DNA of 22,388 nt from Bacteroidota bacterium (lineage in GTDB: Bacteria > Bacteroidota > Bacteroidia > J057): contig RDXT01000799.1 of the NCBI GenBank assembly GCA_004292985.1, positions 1 to 22,388 of the forward strand, given 5' to 3'. Each line of letters opens with the position of its first letter. The stretch's first letter is position 1. A model generated the notes under the pieces. The model did not search any database. It worked only from the letters and a program-made list of their open reading frames with translations, and was not told the DNA's origin. Position numbers and translations under genes: made by a program. This document shows positions 7,350 through 16,182 of this stretch, one piece after another.

Positions 7350-7405
7350 TTGTTGTACTCTGTAAAGATACCACTAAATTTAGCAGGTTTTGTCAAAAAA
7401 GTCAA
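7350..7405. promoter_or_regulatory. Overlapping divergent promoters of rsfS and queA
   Basis: The octamer TAAATTTA at 7375-7382 is its own reverse complement and resembles the -7 box TAnnTTTG on both strands. On the plus strand TTG at 7353-7355 lies 19 bp ahead of it. On the minus strand TTG(AC) at 7405-7401 lies 18-20 bp ahead of it. Both genes could therefore start from the same box in opposite directions, excluding each other. The plus-strand transcript would start near 7388, ahead of the chosen queA start. Confidence 0.5.
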
Positions 7406-7411
7406 GAGCCT

Positions 7412-8638
7412 TTGCCTAACAACACAAATAATCATTTCCCGGACCTGCTCTTGTCGCAGTTTCACTATGAATTGCCGGAGGACCGGATCGCCCGGCATCC
7501 GCTCGAAGTGCGCGACCAGGCCCGTCTGCTGCGTTTTCAGGGCGGAAACATCAGCCACCACCACTTTTATGAAGTCCCCGATCTCTTAGACAGCGGCGAC
7601 CTGCTGGTGTTTAATGATACCCGCGTGATTCCGGCGCGATTGTTTTTTCGCCGGGATTCCGGTGCCCTGATCGAGGTAGTGCTGCTGCACCCGCTGCAAC
7701 CCGCCGAGGTGAGCGGCGCCATGCTGGCCCAGGGGAGCTGCTCCTGGGAGTGTATCGTCGGCAACAAAAAAAAATGGAAGCCGGGCGAAGTATTAGAGCT
7801 GCGTCTGGGAGGCGACCCTGAGGTGCGCCTCCGCGCCCGCCTCGAAGACCGCGAACAGATGCACGTGTCCTTTTCCTGGGAACCGGCCAGCCTCACCTGG
7901 GCCGATGTGCTGCTGCGCTGCGGCGATCTGCCTTTGCCGCCCTACCTCAACCGCGAGGCAGAGGAAAGCGACTATGAGCGCTACCAGACCGTCTATGCCC
8001 GTCGGCAGGGGGCCGTGGCAGCGCCTACCGCAGGCCTGCATTTCACCGATGCGGTCCTTGAAGGACTGAAGCACAAAGGCATCGCGCAGGCCTTCGTGAC
8101 GCTGCATGTGAGCGCGGGCACGTTTCTGCCAGTGCGTACAGACCGGATTGCGGAGCACCCCATGCACGCCGAGCAGATTGTGATCACCCGCACGATGCTG
8201 GCTGCGCTTCTCAGCTCCGCAGGACGGGTGATTGCCGTAGGCACAACTTCGCTCCGCTGGATCGAAAGCGTGTGCCGGATCGGCGATAAAATTTTGCAAA
8301 ATCCTAACTATGAGCGGCTTCCGGAGCTCGGGCAGTTTGATCCCTATCAGGGTGCGCCCGAAGAAACCCCGGGGCGGGTCGCGCTCGAAGCCCTCGCCGC
8401 CTGGATGGATGCGCGGGGATTAGAGACCGTGACGGCAGAAACCCGCCTGCTGATCGTGCCGGGATACCGTTTCCGGCTTGTGCAGGGCCTGATTACCAAT
8501 TACCATTTACCCGAAACCACGCTGATGCTGCTGGTTGCGGCCTTTATCGGACCCAGGTGGAGGGAGGTATATGCCTCTGCGCTGGAAAACGGCTATCGTT
8601 TCCTCAGTTACGGGGACTCCTCACTCCTGCTCCCGTAG
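7412..8638 (+). CDS. queA: tRNA preQ1(34) S-adenosylmethionine ribosyltransferase-isomerase QueA
   Basis: QueA transfers and isomerises the ribosyl part of S-adenosylmethionine onto preQ1-modified tRNA, giving epoxyqueuosine, the penultimate step of queuosine synthesis. Family motifs are all present: VFNDTRVIPARL, LPPYLNR, the GAVAAPTAGLHFT segment, HVSAGTFLPV, GTTSLRWIE, TNYHLPETTLMLL and the terminal YRFLSYGDSSLL. There is no ATG at a sensible place: the only upstream in-frame ATGs lie inside rsfS. I chose TTG at 7412, which gives 408 residues, fits the N-terminus of Bacteroidota homologues, and lies about 25 nt after the predicted transcription start. TTG at 7451 is the alternative. The 3' end overlaps the convergent DUF2480 gene by 18 bp. 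Confidence 0.93.
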   Translation: MPNNTNNHFPDLLLSQFHYELPEDRIARHPLEVRDQARLLRFQGGNISHHHFYEVPDLLDSGDLLVFNDTRVIPARLFFRRDSGALIEVVLLHPLQPAEVSGAMLAQGSCSWECIVGNKKKWKPGEVLELRLGGDPEVRLRARLEDREQMHVSFSWEPASLTWADVLLRCGDLPLPPYLNREAEESDYERYQTVYARRQGAVAAPTAGLHFTDAVLEGLKHKGIAQAFVTLHVSAGTFLPVRTDRIAEHPMHAEQIVITRTMLAALLSSAGRVIAVGTTSLRWIESVCRIGDKILQNPNYERLPELGQFDPYQGAPEETPGRVALEALAAWMDARGLETVTAETRLLIVPGYRFRLVQGLITNYHLPETTLMLLVAAFIGPRWREVYASALENGYRFLSYGDSSLLLP

Positions 8639-9148
8639 GCCCACGCTGCGGGTATAGATCGGCACGGTGGAGCAAGGCTCGCCGAAGCTGAGTTTTTTTA
8701 CATAGGGCAGGAGCCTGCGGGTGGCTTCGGCATAGACAGCGGCAGGGATTTTTTTGCTGCTGCACCCTTTGAGCACCACCGGGCGGTCCTGATAGGCGCT
8801 GAAGTCAATTTTGTCCAGTTCCTGGCGGAAAAGGCTGGTTTCGAGTTCGTCGGGGCTGCCGACAACTACCGTCCGTGCATAAGGCTGGAGCTGGCTTTGC
8901 AGCAACATCCAGGCCCAGGTCTGGATCAGGGCATCGGTGGAGCAGAGCAGGGCCACATGTTTGTCCTGGTACTGCTGCCAGTCATGCTCTTTTACCCAGG
9001 CACGCAGCTCGCGCTCCCGCAGGATCATTCCCTGAAAAAGGCGGTCTTTTATATCGAGTGTAACCCGTTCTCCTTCAGGATAATAGTCTTCAATCCGAAA
9101 GGTAATAACCGGACTGTTGGCTACGCGGTTAATGATTTCCCCAGACAT
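8621..9148 (-). CDS. DUF2480 family protein
   Basis: A 175-residue cytosolic protein that matches the DUF2480 family, known to me almost only from Bacteroidota. Typical stretches are INRVANSPVITF at the N-terminus, YPEGERVTLDIKDRLF, the HDWQQYQDKHVALLCSTDALI segment, and the C-terminal GEPCSTVPIY. The conserved Cys residues (in LLCST, KGCSSKK and EPCST) could bind metal or form an active site, but no function is established for the family. It lies 15 bp after hflX on the same strand, so the two are very likely co-transcribed. Its 3' end overlaps that of queA on the opposite strand. Confidence 0.88.
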   Translation of the reverse strand: MSGEIINRVANSPVITFRIEDYYPEGERVTLDIKDRLFQGMILRERELRAWVKEHDWQQYQDKHVALLCSTDALIQTWAWMLLQSQLQPYARTVVVGSPDELETSLFRQELDKIDFSAYQDRPVVLKGCSSKKIPAAVYAEATRRLLPYVKKLSFGEPCSTVPIYTRSVGLREQE

Positions 9149-9163
9149 GACGTTTGCTGATAA

Positions 9164-10363
9164 TTAAGATTCGCCGTTGCCGGACATCTGATAGTAAGGG
9201 AGAAGCTCCAGGTAGCGGTGTTCGCTGCCGGGAAACTTTTGTTTGTATTTGTCCACCACGAGCTGGCCGAGCAGGTCGCGGAAGAGGTCAATGTTCCATT
9301 TGTTGGCCGCCGAGATAAACACAGCGGGCGTATGGGCATGGGAATACCAGCTTTCGGAAAGGCGGCTCTGGTCTTCGGGGCTGAGGAGGTCGGCCTTGTT
9401 AAATACGGTCAGTACCGTTTTGTCCGTGTCTCCCATTTCGCGAAGGGTCTCCTGCACATTTTTCATCTGGTCTTCGAAGTTGGGGTGCGAGGCATCCACG
9501 ACGTGAATGAGGATGTCGGACTCTGAAACTTCTGCCAGGGTACTCTTAAAGGACTCGATCAGGTGGTGCGGCAGTTTCCGGATAAATCCTACGGTGTCGG
9601 AGATCAGGAAGGGCACGCCTTTGATGGCGATTTTGCGCACGGTGGTATCGAGGGTGGCGAAGAGTTTGTTTTCGGCCAGTACTTCGGTTTTGGCGAGGAG
9701 GTTCATCAGGGTGGACTTGCCCACGTTGGTATAGCCGACGAGGGCGACGCGCACAAACTCACCCCGGTTTTTGCGGCGGGTCACTTCCTGTTTGTCAAAG
9801 GCGGCCAGTTCTCCCTTGAGCTGGCTGATGCGTGTGCGGATGATACGGCGGTCAGTTTCGATTTCCGTTTCACCTGCACCTTTAAGACCGATACCCCCTT
9901 TTTGGCGGGAAAGGTGGGTCCACATACCCGTAAGTCGTGGCAGAAGGTATTGATACTGAGCCAGATCCACCTGCACACGGGCCTTGGCCGAGCGGGCGCG
10001 CTCAGAGAAAATGTACAAAATGAGCGAAGAGCGGTCGAGGATTTTTACCTCCAGTGCATTGTTGATGTTTTTGATCTGCGAAGGCGTGAGGTCGTCGTCA
10101 AACACGACCAGATTGGACTCTGTTTCGAGAATGGCTTCGCGGATTTCCTGCAATTTACCCGGCCCGACATAGGTAGCTCCAATGGGGTGGTCGAGTTTCT
10201 GGATAAAGGACCGCATGGTACGCGCCCCGGCTGTTTCGGCGAGGAAGGCCAGCTCGTCCAGATGCTCCTTGGCACGGGCAAAAACCATATCGCGCGTACA
10301 TAACCCTACTAAAATAGCTTTCTCCGGTGTGGTACCGTTGCTGATCTGTTGGCGTTCAATCAT
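9164..10363 (-). CDS. hflX: Ribosome-associated GTPase HflX
   Basis: A 399-residue GTPase that binds the 50S subunit and splits stalled or hibernating ribosomes. The N-terminal HflX domain ends in a Gly-rich stretch, GGIGLKGAGETEIE, at residues 156-169. The GTPase domain has G1 GYTNVGKST (210-218), G3 DTVGF (256-260), G4 NKAD (322-325) and G5 SAA (351-353). The stretch FIRKLPHHLIESFKSTL after G3 is also typical of HflX. The ATG at 10363 gives the normal start. It heads a two-gene operon with DUF2480 and has its own strong promoter. Confidence 0.97.
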   Translation of the reverse strand: MIERQQISNGTTPEKAILVGLCTRDMVFARAKEHLDELAFLAETAGARTMRSFIQKLDHPIGATYVGPGKLQEIREAILETESNLVVFDDDLTPSQIKNINNALEVKILDRSSLILYIFSERARSAKARVQVDLAQYQYLLPRLTGMWTHLSRQKGGIGLKGAGETEIETDRRIIRTRISQLKGELAAFDKQEVTRRKNRGEFVRVALVGYTNVGKSTLMNLLAKTEVLAENKLFATLDTTVRKIAIKGVPFLISDTVGFIRKLPHHLIESFKSTLAEVSESDILIHVVDASHPNFEDQMKNVQETLREMGDTDKTVLTVFNKADLLSPEDQSRLSESWYSHAHTPAVFISAANKWNIDLFRDLLGQLVVDKYKQKFPGSEHRYLELLPYYQMSGNGES

Positions 10364-10438
10364 GTATATTCAAAAGATTCATGTACATACGTGGAAGCAA
10401 AAGCCGGGGTTTCATCCGGGCCTCTTTGCCCAAGATAC

Positions 10439-10469
10439 CAAATTTACCTGAGAGAATGGCATATGAAAA
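10439..10469 (-). promoter_or_regulatory. hflX promoter
   Basis: On the minus strand TTTT (10469-10466), 19 bp, then TAAATTTG (10446-10439), an exact TAnnTTTG box. Transcription would start near 10432, giving a leader of about 70 nt before the hflX ATG. Confidence 0.6.
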
Positions 10470-10547
10470 ACATCCCTTCATTTTTACCCATCCATCCCAC
10501 ACTTTTTTACGTTCTTTGAGGTAGAAAATTCCCCAAACAGAATTCCG

Positions 10548-13500
10548 ATGAAGAGGCTGATATTGACTTTGTTATGCATTTCCCCGCTGGCGCTGCTCCA
10601 GGCCCAGTCTTTTGCGACCCAATCTGTGCTGCGCGAGGGAAACTGGTACAAGATCGGCATTACCCGCAGCGGCATGTACCGCATGGATGCGGCTTTTCTC
10701 AACAGCATTGGCCTGAATGTGTCGGGTATAGATCCCCGCAAGCTCCGGCTTTATGGCAATGGCGGCGCGATGCTCCCCCAGGCTAACCAGGCCCCCCGCC
10801 ACGACGACCTGGTCGAAAATCCGATCTGGGTTTCGGGCGAAACGGATGGCTCCTTTAACACAGGAGACTATGTTGTTTTTTACGGAGAAGGCCCCCACAC
10901 AGTCAAATATAACACCGAAGCCCAGGCGGCCAGCCACGTGTTTAACCTGTATTCAGATACCAGTTTCTATTTTCTCACCGTCGGAAGTGCAGATGGATTG
11001 CGTATCGCCGATGTTCCGCCTGCCACTACCCCTGATTTTACCGTTTCTTCGGGCCGGAAGCTGCTTTTTCATGAAACAGATATTATAAATCCCATTCATT
11101 CGGGCCGCCACTGGCTGGGAGAGATGTTCAGTGACCTGAAATTAGAGCGTACCTTCGCTTTTTATATGCCTGATGCGAAAGAAGCCTCCGAAATACGGCT
11201 CTTTTTCCGCCTGGCCTCCCGTTCGGATAAGAATGACGCTTCTTTTACCGTGAAAGCAGGTACAAGTGTGCTGGGAACGGTTACGGGTTTCAGTGCCGTG
11301 AACCTTTCGAGCAAGGAAGACATTTATTACCGCAGCCTGCAAAAGCAATACCTCGTCAGCTCAGCACTCGTGGGCGCCGACGACTCACTGCGCATTACCC
11401 TGACTTATACCAAAGGCAGCTCCACCCGCGCGGAGGGCTGGCTCGACTGGATAGAGGCCGAATATGCCCAGAATCCCGACATCGGCAATGCGCCGGAGTG
11501 GTACTTTACCCTTACGGAGAAGGTAGGACCGGGCAAAGTGGCTGACTTTTCTCTCCAGAATGGCGGTGCAGACTACCGCGTGTGGGACATCACCAACCCT
11601 GTGGCCGTGCGCCAGGTGCCTGTAACCCTCAGTGGCAACAACCTCAATTTCAGCCTTGAAGCAGATACGATCATAAAACTCGCCGCTTTCCGCAGTGTGA
11701 GCCTCAGCCCGGCTTCGGGGCGGCGCATCGCTAACCAGAACCTGCACGGCCTGGCGCTGAGCGATTACCTCATATTTACCCATCCGGATTTTGTAAGCCA
11801 GGCAGAGCGTCTGGCCGATTTTCACCGCAACTACTATCAGCGCAGCGTGCAAGTGATCACGCCGGGACCTGTGTACAATGAATTCAGCGGCGGTAAAACG
11901 GATATCAGCGCCCTGCGCGACTTTATCCGTATGTTTTATGAGCGCTCCGGCGGTGTGGCTCCGGGCTTTGTGCTGCTGTTTGGCGATGGCACCTTTATAT
12001 ATAAGAATGTCAGCGCCAATGTAAATACCTCCAACAACTACGTGCCGACCTACCAGAGCCGCGACTCCTGGGACCAGACCCAGTCATATACCAGCGACGA
12101 CTTTTTTGCCATGCTCGACTCGACCGAGGGTTTCTGGGGCGAAGCGAGCAATATAGACGGAGACATTGCCCTCACCCGCGACCTGATGGATGTATCGGTG
12201 GGCCGCCTGCCGGTAGAGTCGGTGGCTGAGGCTACGGCTATGGTTGATAAAATCATTGCTTATGGCACCAATCCGGAGGGTGTGTTTTACGGAGACTGGC
12301 GCAACCGCCTCGTGCTCATTGCAGATCACAAAGACGGCGAAGGCAGTACCCACGTGAGCCAGGCCAACAGCTACAGCTCGCAGATCGAAGCTGCCCAGCC
12401 CTGCATGCAGATAGATAAAATCTTTGTGGACAACTACCCGCAGGTAACCACGGCAGGTAAGGCATTTTTCCCCGAAGGACGGCGCGCACTGATCGAGGCG
12501 CTCGATAAAGGCAGTCTGATCGTCAACTATACCGGACACGGCGGCGAGGATACCTGGTCCAATTCGCAGATTTTCCTCAATTCGGATGTGCCCAATCTTC
12601 AGAACAAACACGCCTATCCGGCTGTCGTAACCGCCACCTGCGAGTATGGCCGCTATGACAACCCCGACCAGCGCACCGGAGCCGAGCTGATGGTGCTGGA
12701 GCCTGAGGCGGGCGCCATTGCCATGTACACTACCGTGCGACTGGTATATTCCAGCGCCAACCAGTCCCTGAACCAGGAATTTTACCGCCATGTGTTCGAC
12801 TACGACAGCACCAACAACCGCTATCTGACGATGGGCGAGATCATGATGGAGACCAAAAACGGTTCTTACAAGCAGGGCAATTTTATCAACCGCAACTCGC
12901 GGGCCTTTACCCTGCTGGGCGATCCGGGCCTGATCCTCAACTATCCCCGCCAGCGCGCGCAGATGACCCATATCAACGATACGCCCATAGACCCGACCCA
13001 GACAGATACCCTCAGTTCGCTGGCGACCATCAAAGTGAGCGGTATCATCACCGATCCGCTTTTGCAGCCGCAGACTTCTTACAGCGGCAACATGGAGATT
13101 GCGGTATTCGATAAACCCAGCCAGTTTACCACCCTGCGTTCGGGTTATTCATTTTACTGGCGGGTAAACCGTATTTTCAGCGGGGAGGCCAGTGTGGCCG
13201 ATGGCAGCTTTGACTTTGAGTTTGTGGTGCCGACCGATATTTCCTATGAGCAGGGACCAGATAAAGGCAAAGTTGCGGTCTATTTCTTTAATGATGAAAC
13301 AGATGGGGTAGGCTGCTACTCCAACGTATATGTGGGCGGCGAAACGGCAGGGATTGTGCCGGACAATGAAGCCCCTGAGGTTGAGCTGTTTATGAACGAC
13401 GAAACCTGGATGGACGGCGGCATTACGGGGCCTTCGCCCTATCTCTATGCCGTGGTTTCGGACGAAAATGGTATTAATGCGACAGGGGTAGGGATCGGCC

Positions 13501-14039
13501 ACGACATTATGGGCGTGCTTGACAGCGACCAGGCCAATGCCTTCGTGCTCAACAACTTCTACCGGGCCAACCGCGACAACTACCAGCAGGGCGTGATCCG
13601 CTATCCGCTCAAAGACCTCGCCGAAGGGGAGCATACCCTCTGGATCCGCGTGTGGGACGTAGCCAACAATTCCGCGACCGACAGCACCCGCTTTATCGTG
13701 GTGGACGATGCCCGCTTTGCCCTCGATCAGATTCTCAACTATCCCAATCCCTTTTACCCGGGCGCAGGAAACGGCACTACCTTTTCGGTGGGGCACAACC
13801 AGGAAGGCAAAGACCTCGAACTCACTGTAGAGATATTCACCCTCGATGGCCGCCGCCTGGTATCGCTCAGTTCCGCATTTACGGCTGAAGGAAATAATGC
13901 CCGTGAGCTCTCCTGGGACGGATTAAGCGAAAATGGCGATCCGGTAGGCAGCGGAATCTATGTGTATCGCGTTGTATTACGTGAACCCGAGACAGGCCGG
14001 GAGGCAGAGGCTGCCCGGAAAATGGTAATTGTGCGCTAA
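10548..14039 (+). CDS. porU: Type IX secretion system sortase PorU (peptidase C25)
   Basis: PorU cleaves the C-terminal sorting domain from T9SS cargo at the cell surface and joins the cargo to A-type lipopolysaccharide. The 1163-residue length is close to the roughly 1158 of Porphyromonas gingivalis PorU. A signal peptide (MKRLILTLL...LLQAQ) opens the protein. The gingipain-type catalytic dyad is visible: His664 in NYTGHGGEDTW and Cys698 in ATCEYGRYDNP, 34 residues apart, as in known PorU. Later Ig-like and FlgD-like segments follow. The end, from NYPNPFYPG near residue 1065 to VGSGIYVYRVV and a final KMVIVR, looks like a T9SS C-terminal domain that PorU keeps. porV follows 186 bp downstream, the usual order. 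No consensus promoter is visible in the 184 bp before it. Confidence 0.96.
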   Translation: MKRLILTLLCISPLALLQAQSFATQSVLREGNWYKIGITRSGMYRMDAAFLNSIGLNVSGIDPRKLRLYGNGGAMLPQANQAPRHDDLVENPIWVSGETDGSFNTGDYVVFYGEGPHTVKYNTEAQAASHVFNLYSDTSFYFLTVGSADGLRIADVPPATTPDFTVSSGRKLLFHETDIINPIHSGRHWLGEMFSDLKLERTFAFYMPDAKEASEIRLFFRLASRSDKNDASFTVKAGTSVLGTVTGFSAVNLSSKEDIYYRSLQKQYLVSSALVGADDSLRITLTYTKGSSTRAEGWLDWIEAEYAQNPDIGNAPEWYFTLTEKVGPGKVADFSLQNGGADYRVWDITNPVAVRQVPVTLSGNNLNFSLEADTIIKLAAFRSVSLSPASGRRIANQNLHGLALSDYLIFTHPDFVSQAERLADFHRNYYQRSVQVITPGPVYNEFSGGKTDISALRDFIRMFYERSGGVAPGFVLLFGDGTFIYKNVSANVNTSNNYVPTYQSRDSWDQTQSYTSDDFFAMLDSTEGFWGEASNIDGDIALTRDLMDVSVGRLPVESVAEATAMVDKIIAYGTNPEGVFYGDWRNRLVLIADHKDGEGSTHVSQANSYSSQIEAAQPCMQIDKIFVDNYPQVTTAGKAFFPEGRRALIEALDKGSLIVNYTGHGGEDTWSNSQIFLNSDVPNLQNKHAYPAVVTATCEYGRYDNPDQRTGAELMVLEPEAGAIAMYTTVRLVYSSANQSLNQEFYRHVFDYDSTNNRYLTMGEIMMETKNGSYKQGNFINRNSRAFTLLGDPGLILNYPRQRAQMTHINDTPIDPTQTDTLSSLATIKVSGIITDPLLQPQTSYSGNMEIAVFDKPSQFTTLRSGYSFYWRVNRIFSGEASVADGSFDFEFVVPTDISYEQGPDKGKVAVYFFNDETDGVGCYSNVYVGGETAGIVPDNEAPEVELFMNDETWMDGGITGPSPYLYAVVSDENGINATGVGIGHDIMGVLDSDQANAFVLNNFYRANRDNYQQGVIRYPLKDLAEGEHTLWIRVWDVANNSATDSTRFIVVDDARFALDQILNYPNPFYPGAGNGTTFSVGHNQEGKDLELTVEIFTLDGRRLVSLSSAFTAEGNNARELSWDGLSENGDPVGSGIYVYRVVLREPETGREAEAARKMVIVR

Positions 14040-14111
14040 GAGAGTAGCAATTATTAGAATTAACTATATATTTGCTCCATTGTGTAAGGTAAGCTTTCAA
14101 AGAATGTTAGC

Positions 14112-14142
14112 TTTCGGGTATCATTTTTTCGGTATAATTTTG
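14112..14142 (+). promoter_or_regulatory. porV promoter
   Basis: TTTC at 14112-14115, 19 bp, then TAATTTTG at 14135-14142, an exact TAnnTTTG box with one mismatch in the -33 element. A second exact box, TATATTTG, lies at 14067-14074 but lacks a partner upstream. This suggests porV can be made in excess of porU. Confidence 0.5.
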
Positions 14143-14225
14143 GGACATTGGTTTTAATTTTTCCATCCTGCCTATGAAGTGATCGTTACGTCTGTTTGTA
14201 CGTCAACATTAAGGTAGCACTCGTT

Positions 14226-15371
14226 ATGAGAAGAGTATTAATGATCACACTGTGCCTCGGAATGATTTCGGGGTGGGCTTATACCGCTTTTGCGCAAGGA
14301 GGAAGTACGGGCCAGCGCGGCTCCAAAACCATTACTACTGCGGTCCCTTTCCTTTTGGTAACTCCTGAATCCCGTGGCGGCGCTATGGGAGAGACAGGCG
14401 TAGCTATTGCCGATGATGCCAACGCTATGCACTGGAATCCGGCAGCGCTCGGTTTTCTGGAGTCCCGTATGGGATTCAGCATGTCCTATTCTCCCTGGCT
14501 CCGCGCCCTGGGTATTCCGGACATCAACCTGATGTATCTCAGCGGATACTACAACACAGGTAAGTCAGGCGTTATCGGCGCATCGCTCCGCTATTTCTCC
14601 CTCGGCATTATCCAATATACCGATGGACTGGGGTCTCCCCTGGGCGAAGGCAAGCCGAATGAATTTGCCCTCGATGCCGGGTATTCGCTGAAAGTAACCC
14701 CGTTTTTGTCGGCGGCCATCTCGCTGCGCTTTTTCAACAGCCAGCTTGCCTCCAACTCCAATGTGCTCCCGACCGATGCCAAACCGGTTACTTCGGTAGC
14801 GGGTGACCTGGGCTTTTTCTACAAAAAAGACTTCAAAATCAAAGGCAACACAGATCTGCCCGTGCAGTTTACTTCCGGTCTGGCCATCTCCAACATCGGC
14901 CCCAAGGTATCCTACACCGGCAGCACCTCTGACCGCGACTTTATCCCGGTAAACCTCCGTCTGGGGTATGCATTCAAGTTTTTTGTGGATGAATACAACA
15001 GCGTGACCCTGACCAATGACTTTAACAAGCTGCTTGTGCCTTCGACCGACCAGCGCGACAAGGCCCTGCTTTCAGGTATGTTCAGCTCATTTGGCGACGC
15101 TCCCGGCGGCTTTGGAGAAGAAATCACCGAAATCACCACCTCTGTGGGCTTTGAGTACTGGTACCGCGAACTGTTTGCTGCCCGCGCAGGCTTCTTCTAC
15201 GAAGATCCCCTCAAAGGCAACCGTAAGTTTATCTCCCTCGGCGCAGGCCTTCGCTACAACGTCTTCGGTCTGAACTTCGCCTATCTGGTACCCCTCCAGC
15301 AAAACCACCCGCTTCAGAATACCCTCCGCTTTACCCTCGTATATAATTTCGAGTCTGTGGGCGCTGAGTGA
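14226..15371 (+). CDS. porV: Type IX secretion system outer membrane channel-associated protein PorV
   Basis: PorV (LptO) is an outer-membrane beta-barrel of the FadL/OmpP1-like class. It takes cargo from the Sov translocon and delivers it to PorU. The chosen ATG gives a Sec signal peptide (MRRVLMITLCLGM...AFAQ) and 381 residues; an upstream TTG at 14196 would put extra residues before the signal and is unlikely. The mature N-terminus VPFLLVTPESRGGAMGETGVA followed by DANAMHWNPAALGF is the family signature. Strands of alternating polarity fill the rest, ending in an aromatic-rich last strand (FTLVYNFESV). A strong terminator follows 24 bp after the stop. Confidence 0.95.
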   Translation: MRRVLMITLCLGMISGWAYTAFAQGGSTGQRGSKTITTAVPFLLVTPESRGGAMGETGVAIADDANAMHWNPAALGFLESRMGFSMSYSPWLRALGIPDINLMYLSGYYNTGKSGVIGASLRYFSLGIIQYTDGLGSPLGEGKPNEFALDAGYSLKVTPFLSAAISLRFFNSQLASNSNVLPTDAKPVTSVAGDLGFFYKKDFKIKGNTDLPVQFTSGLAISNIGPKVSYTGSTSDRDFIPVNLRLGYAFKFFVDEYNSVTLTNDFNKLLVPSTDQRDKALLSGMFSSFGDAPGGFGEEITEITTSVGFEYWYRELFAARAGFFYEDPLKGNRKFISLGAGLRYNVFGLNFAYLVPLQQNHPLQNTLRFTLVYNFESVGAE

Positions 15372-15395
15372 TCCCTGAACGAATCATAGAACAGG

Positions 15396-15425
15396 CGAGA
15401 GGATGTAAGAGTCCTCTCGTTTTTT
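15396..15425 (+). terminator. Terminator between porV and aroE
   Basis: A perfect 8-bp stem (CGAGAGGA with TCCTCTCG), an 8-nt loop and six T residues. It ends only 16 bp before the aroE ATG, so aroE is either reached by readthrough or has a start signal that I cannot see. Confidence 0.88.
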
Positions 15426-15441
15426 GTTTAACGGAGTGAAT

Positions 15442-16182
15442 ATGAGTCTTTTATATGGCCTGATCGGCAAAAAGCTGGGGCACAGTTTTTCCCGGAGGCA
15501 CTTCAGCGAAAAATTTGCCCGCGAAGGCACCGATGCCCGCTACGAGCTGTTCGAGCTGGAAACGATCGCACAGTTCCCGGCGCTGCTGGCGGCGCAGCCT
15601 GATTTGCGGGGGCTGAATGTAACCATCCCCTACAAAACCCAGGTTATTCCCTTTCTGGATCGCTGCTCTGCCGAAGCGGCGGCTGTTGGCGCGGTGAACA
15701 CGATCCGGCGCGAACAAGACGGCTCCCTGAGCGGACACAATACCGATGTATATGGCTTCCGGATTTCGCTGGAGCAGTTTCTGGCCGGAGAAAAACCCGC
15801 AGCGGCCCTTGTGCTGGGCAGCGGAGGGGCTGCAAAGGCAGTGTTTTATGTGCTGGATCAACTGGGCATCCCTGCCAAAGGAGTCTCGCGGGCAGCGGCG
15901 GAAGGGGTTTTTACCTACGAATCGCTCCGGCACACAGACCTCACACAGTATCCGCTGATCATCAATACGACCCCCTTAGGTATGTATCCCGATGTGGAGG
16001 CGCGGCCTGACCTGCCGATGGAGCAGATCGGCCCTGCGCAGCGCATGTTTGATCTGATCTACAACCCTGCCGAAACCCTGCTGATGCGCGAAGCCCGTGA
16101 GAAAGGCGCCCGCGTGCAGAACGGGCTGGATATGCTGATTTTACAAGCCGAAAGAGCCTGGGAAATATGGAATCAGGAGTAA
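15442..16182 (+). CDS. aroE: Shikimate dehydrogenase AroE
   Basis: AroE reduces 3-dehydroshikimate to shikimate with NADPH, step four of aromatic amino acid synthesis. In the 246-residue form, the substrate Ser pair lies in GHSFS (15 and 17), catalytic Lys65 in NVTIPYK and catalytic Asp102 in GHNTDVYG. The nucleotide-binding loop is GSGGAAKA (126-133), NTTPLGM is at 175-181, and the Gln of the C-terminal helix is near 235. The ATG at 15442 is preceded by GGAG at good spacing and is preferred over a TTG at 15424, which lies in the terminator T-run. The last 16 bases overlap the start of the phosphoesterase gene, implying one operon. Confidence 0.95.
   Translation: MSLLYGLIGKKLGHSFSRRHFSEKFAREGTDARYELFELETIAQFPALLAAQPDLRGLNVTIPYKTQVIPFLDRCSAEAAAVGAVNTIRREQDGSLSGHNTDVYGFRISLEQFLAGEKPAAALVLGSGGAAKAVFYVLDQLGIPAKGVSRAAAEGVFTYESLRHTDLTQYPLIINTTPLGMYPDVEARPDLPMEQIGPAQRMFDLIYNPAETLLMREAREKGARVQNGLDMLILQAERAWEIWNQE

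Noticed and set aside
9563..10303. Open frame of 246 codons antisense to hflX
   Set aside because: The hflX frame carries every GTPase motif; the opposite frame is a shadow.
12084..12971. Open frame of 295 codons antisense to porU
   Set aside because: It lies wholly across the PorU catalytic domain and has no domain, start signal or promoter of its own.
14067..14074. TATATTTG as the main porV promoter box
   Set aside because: It matches the -7 box but has no TTTG-like element at 19-21 bp upstream; the box at 14135 is better supported.
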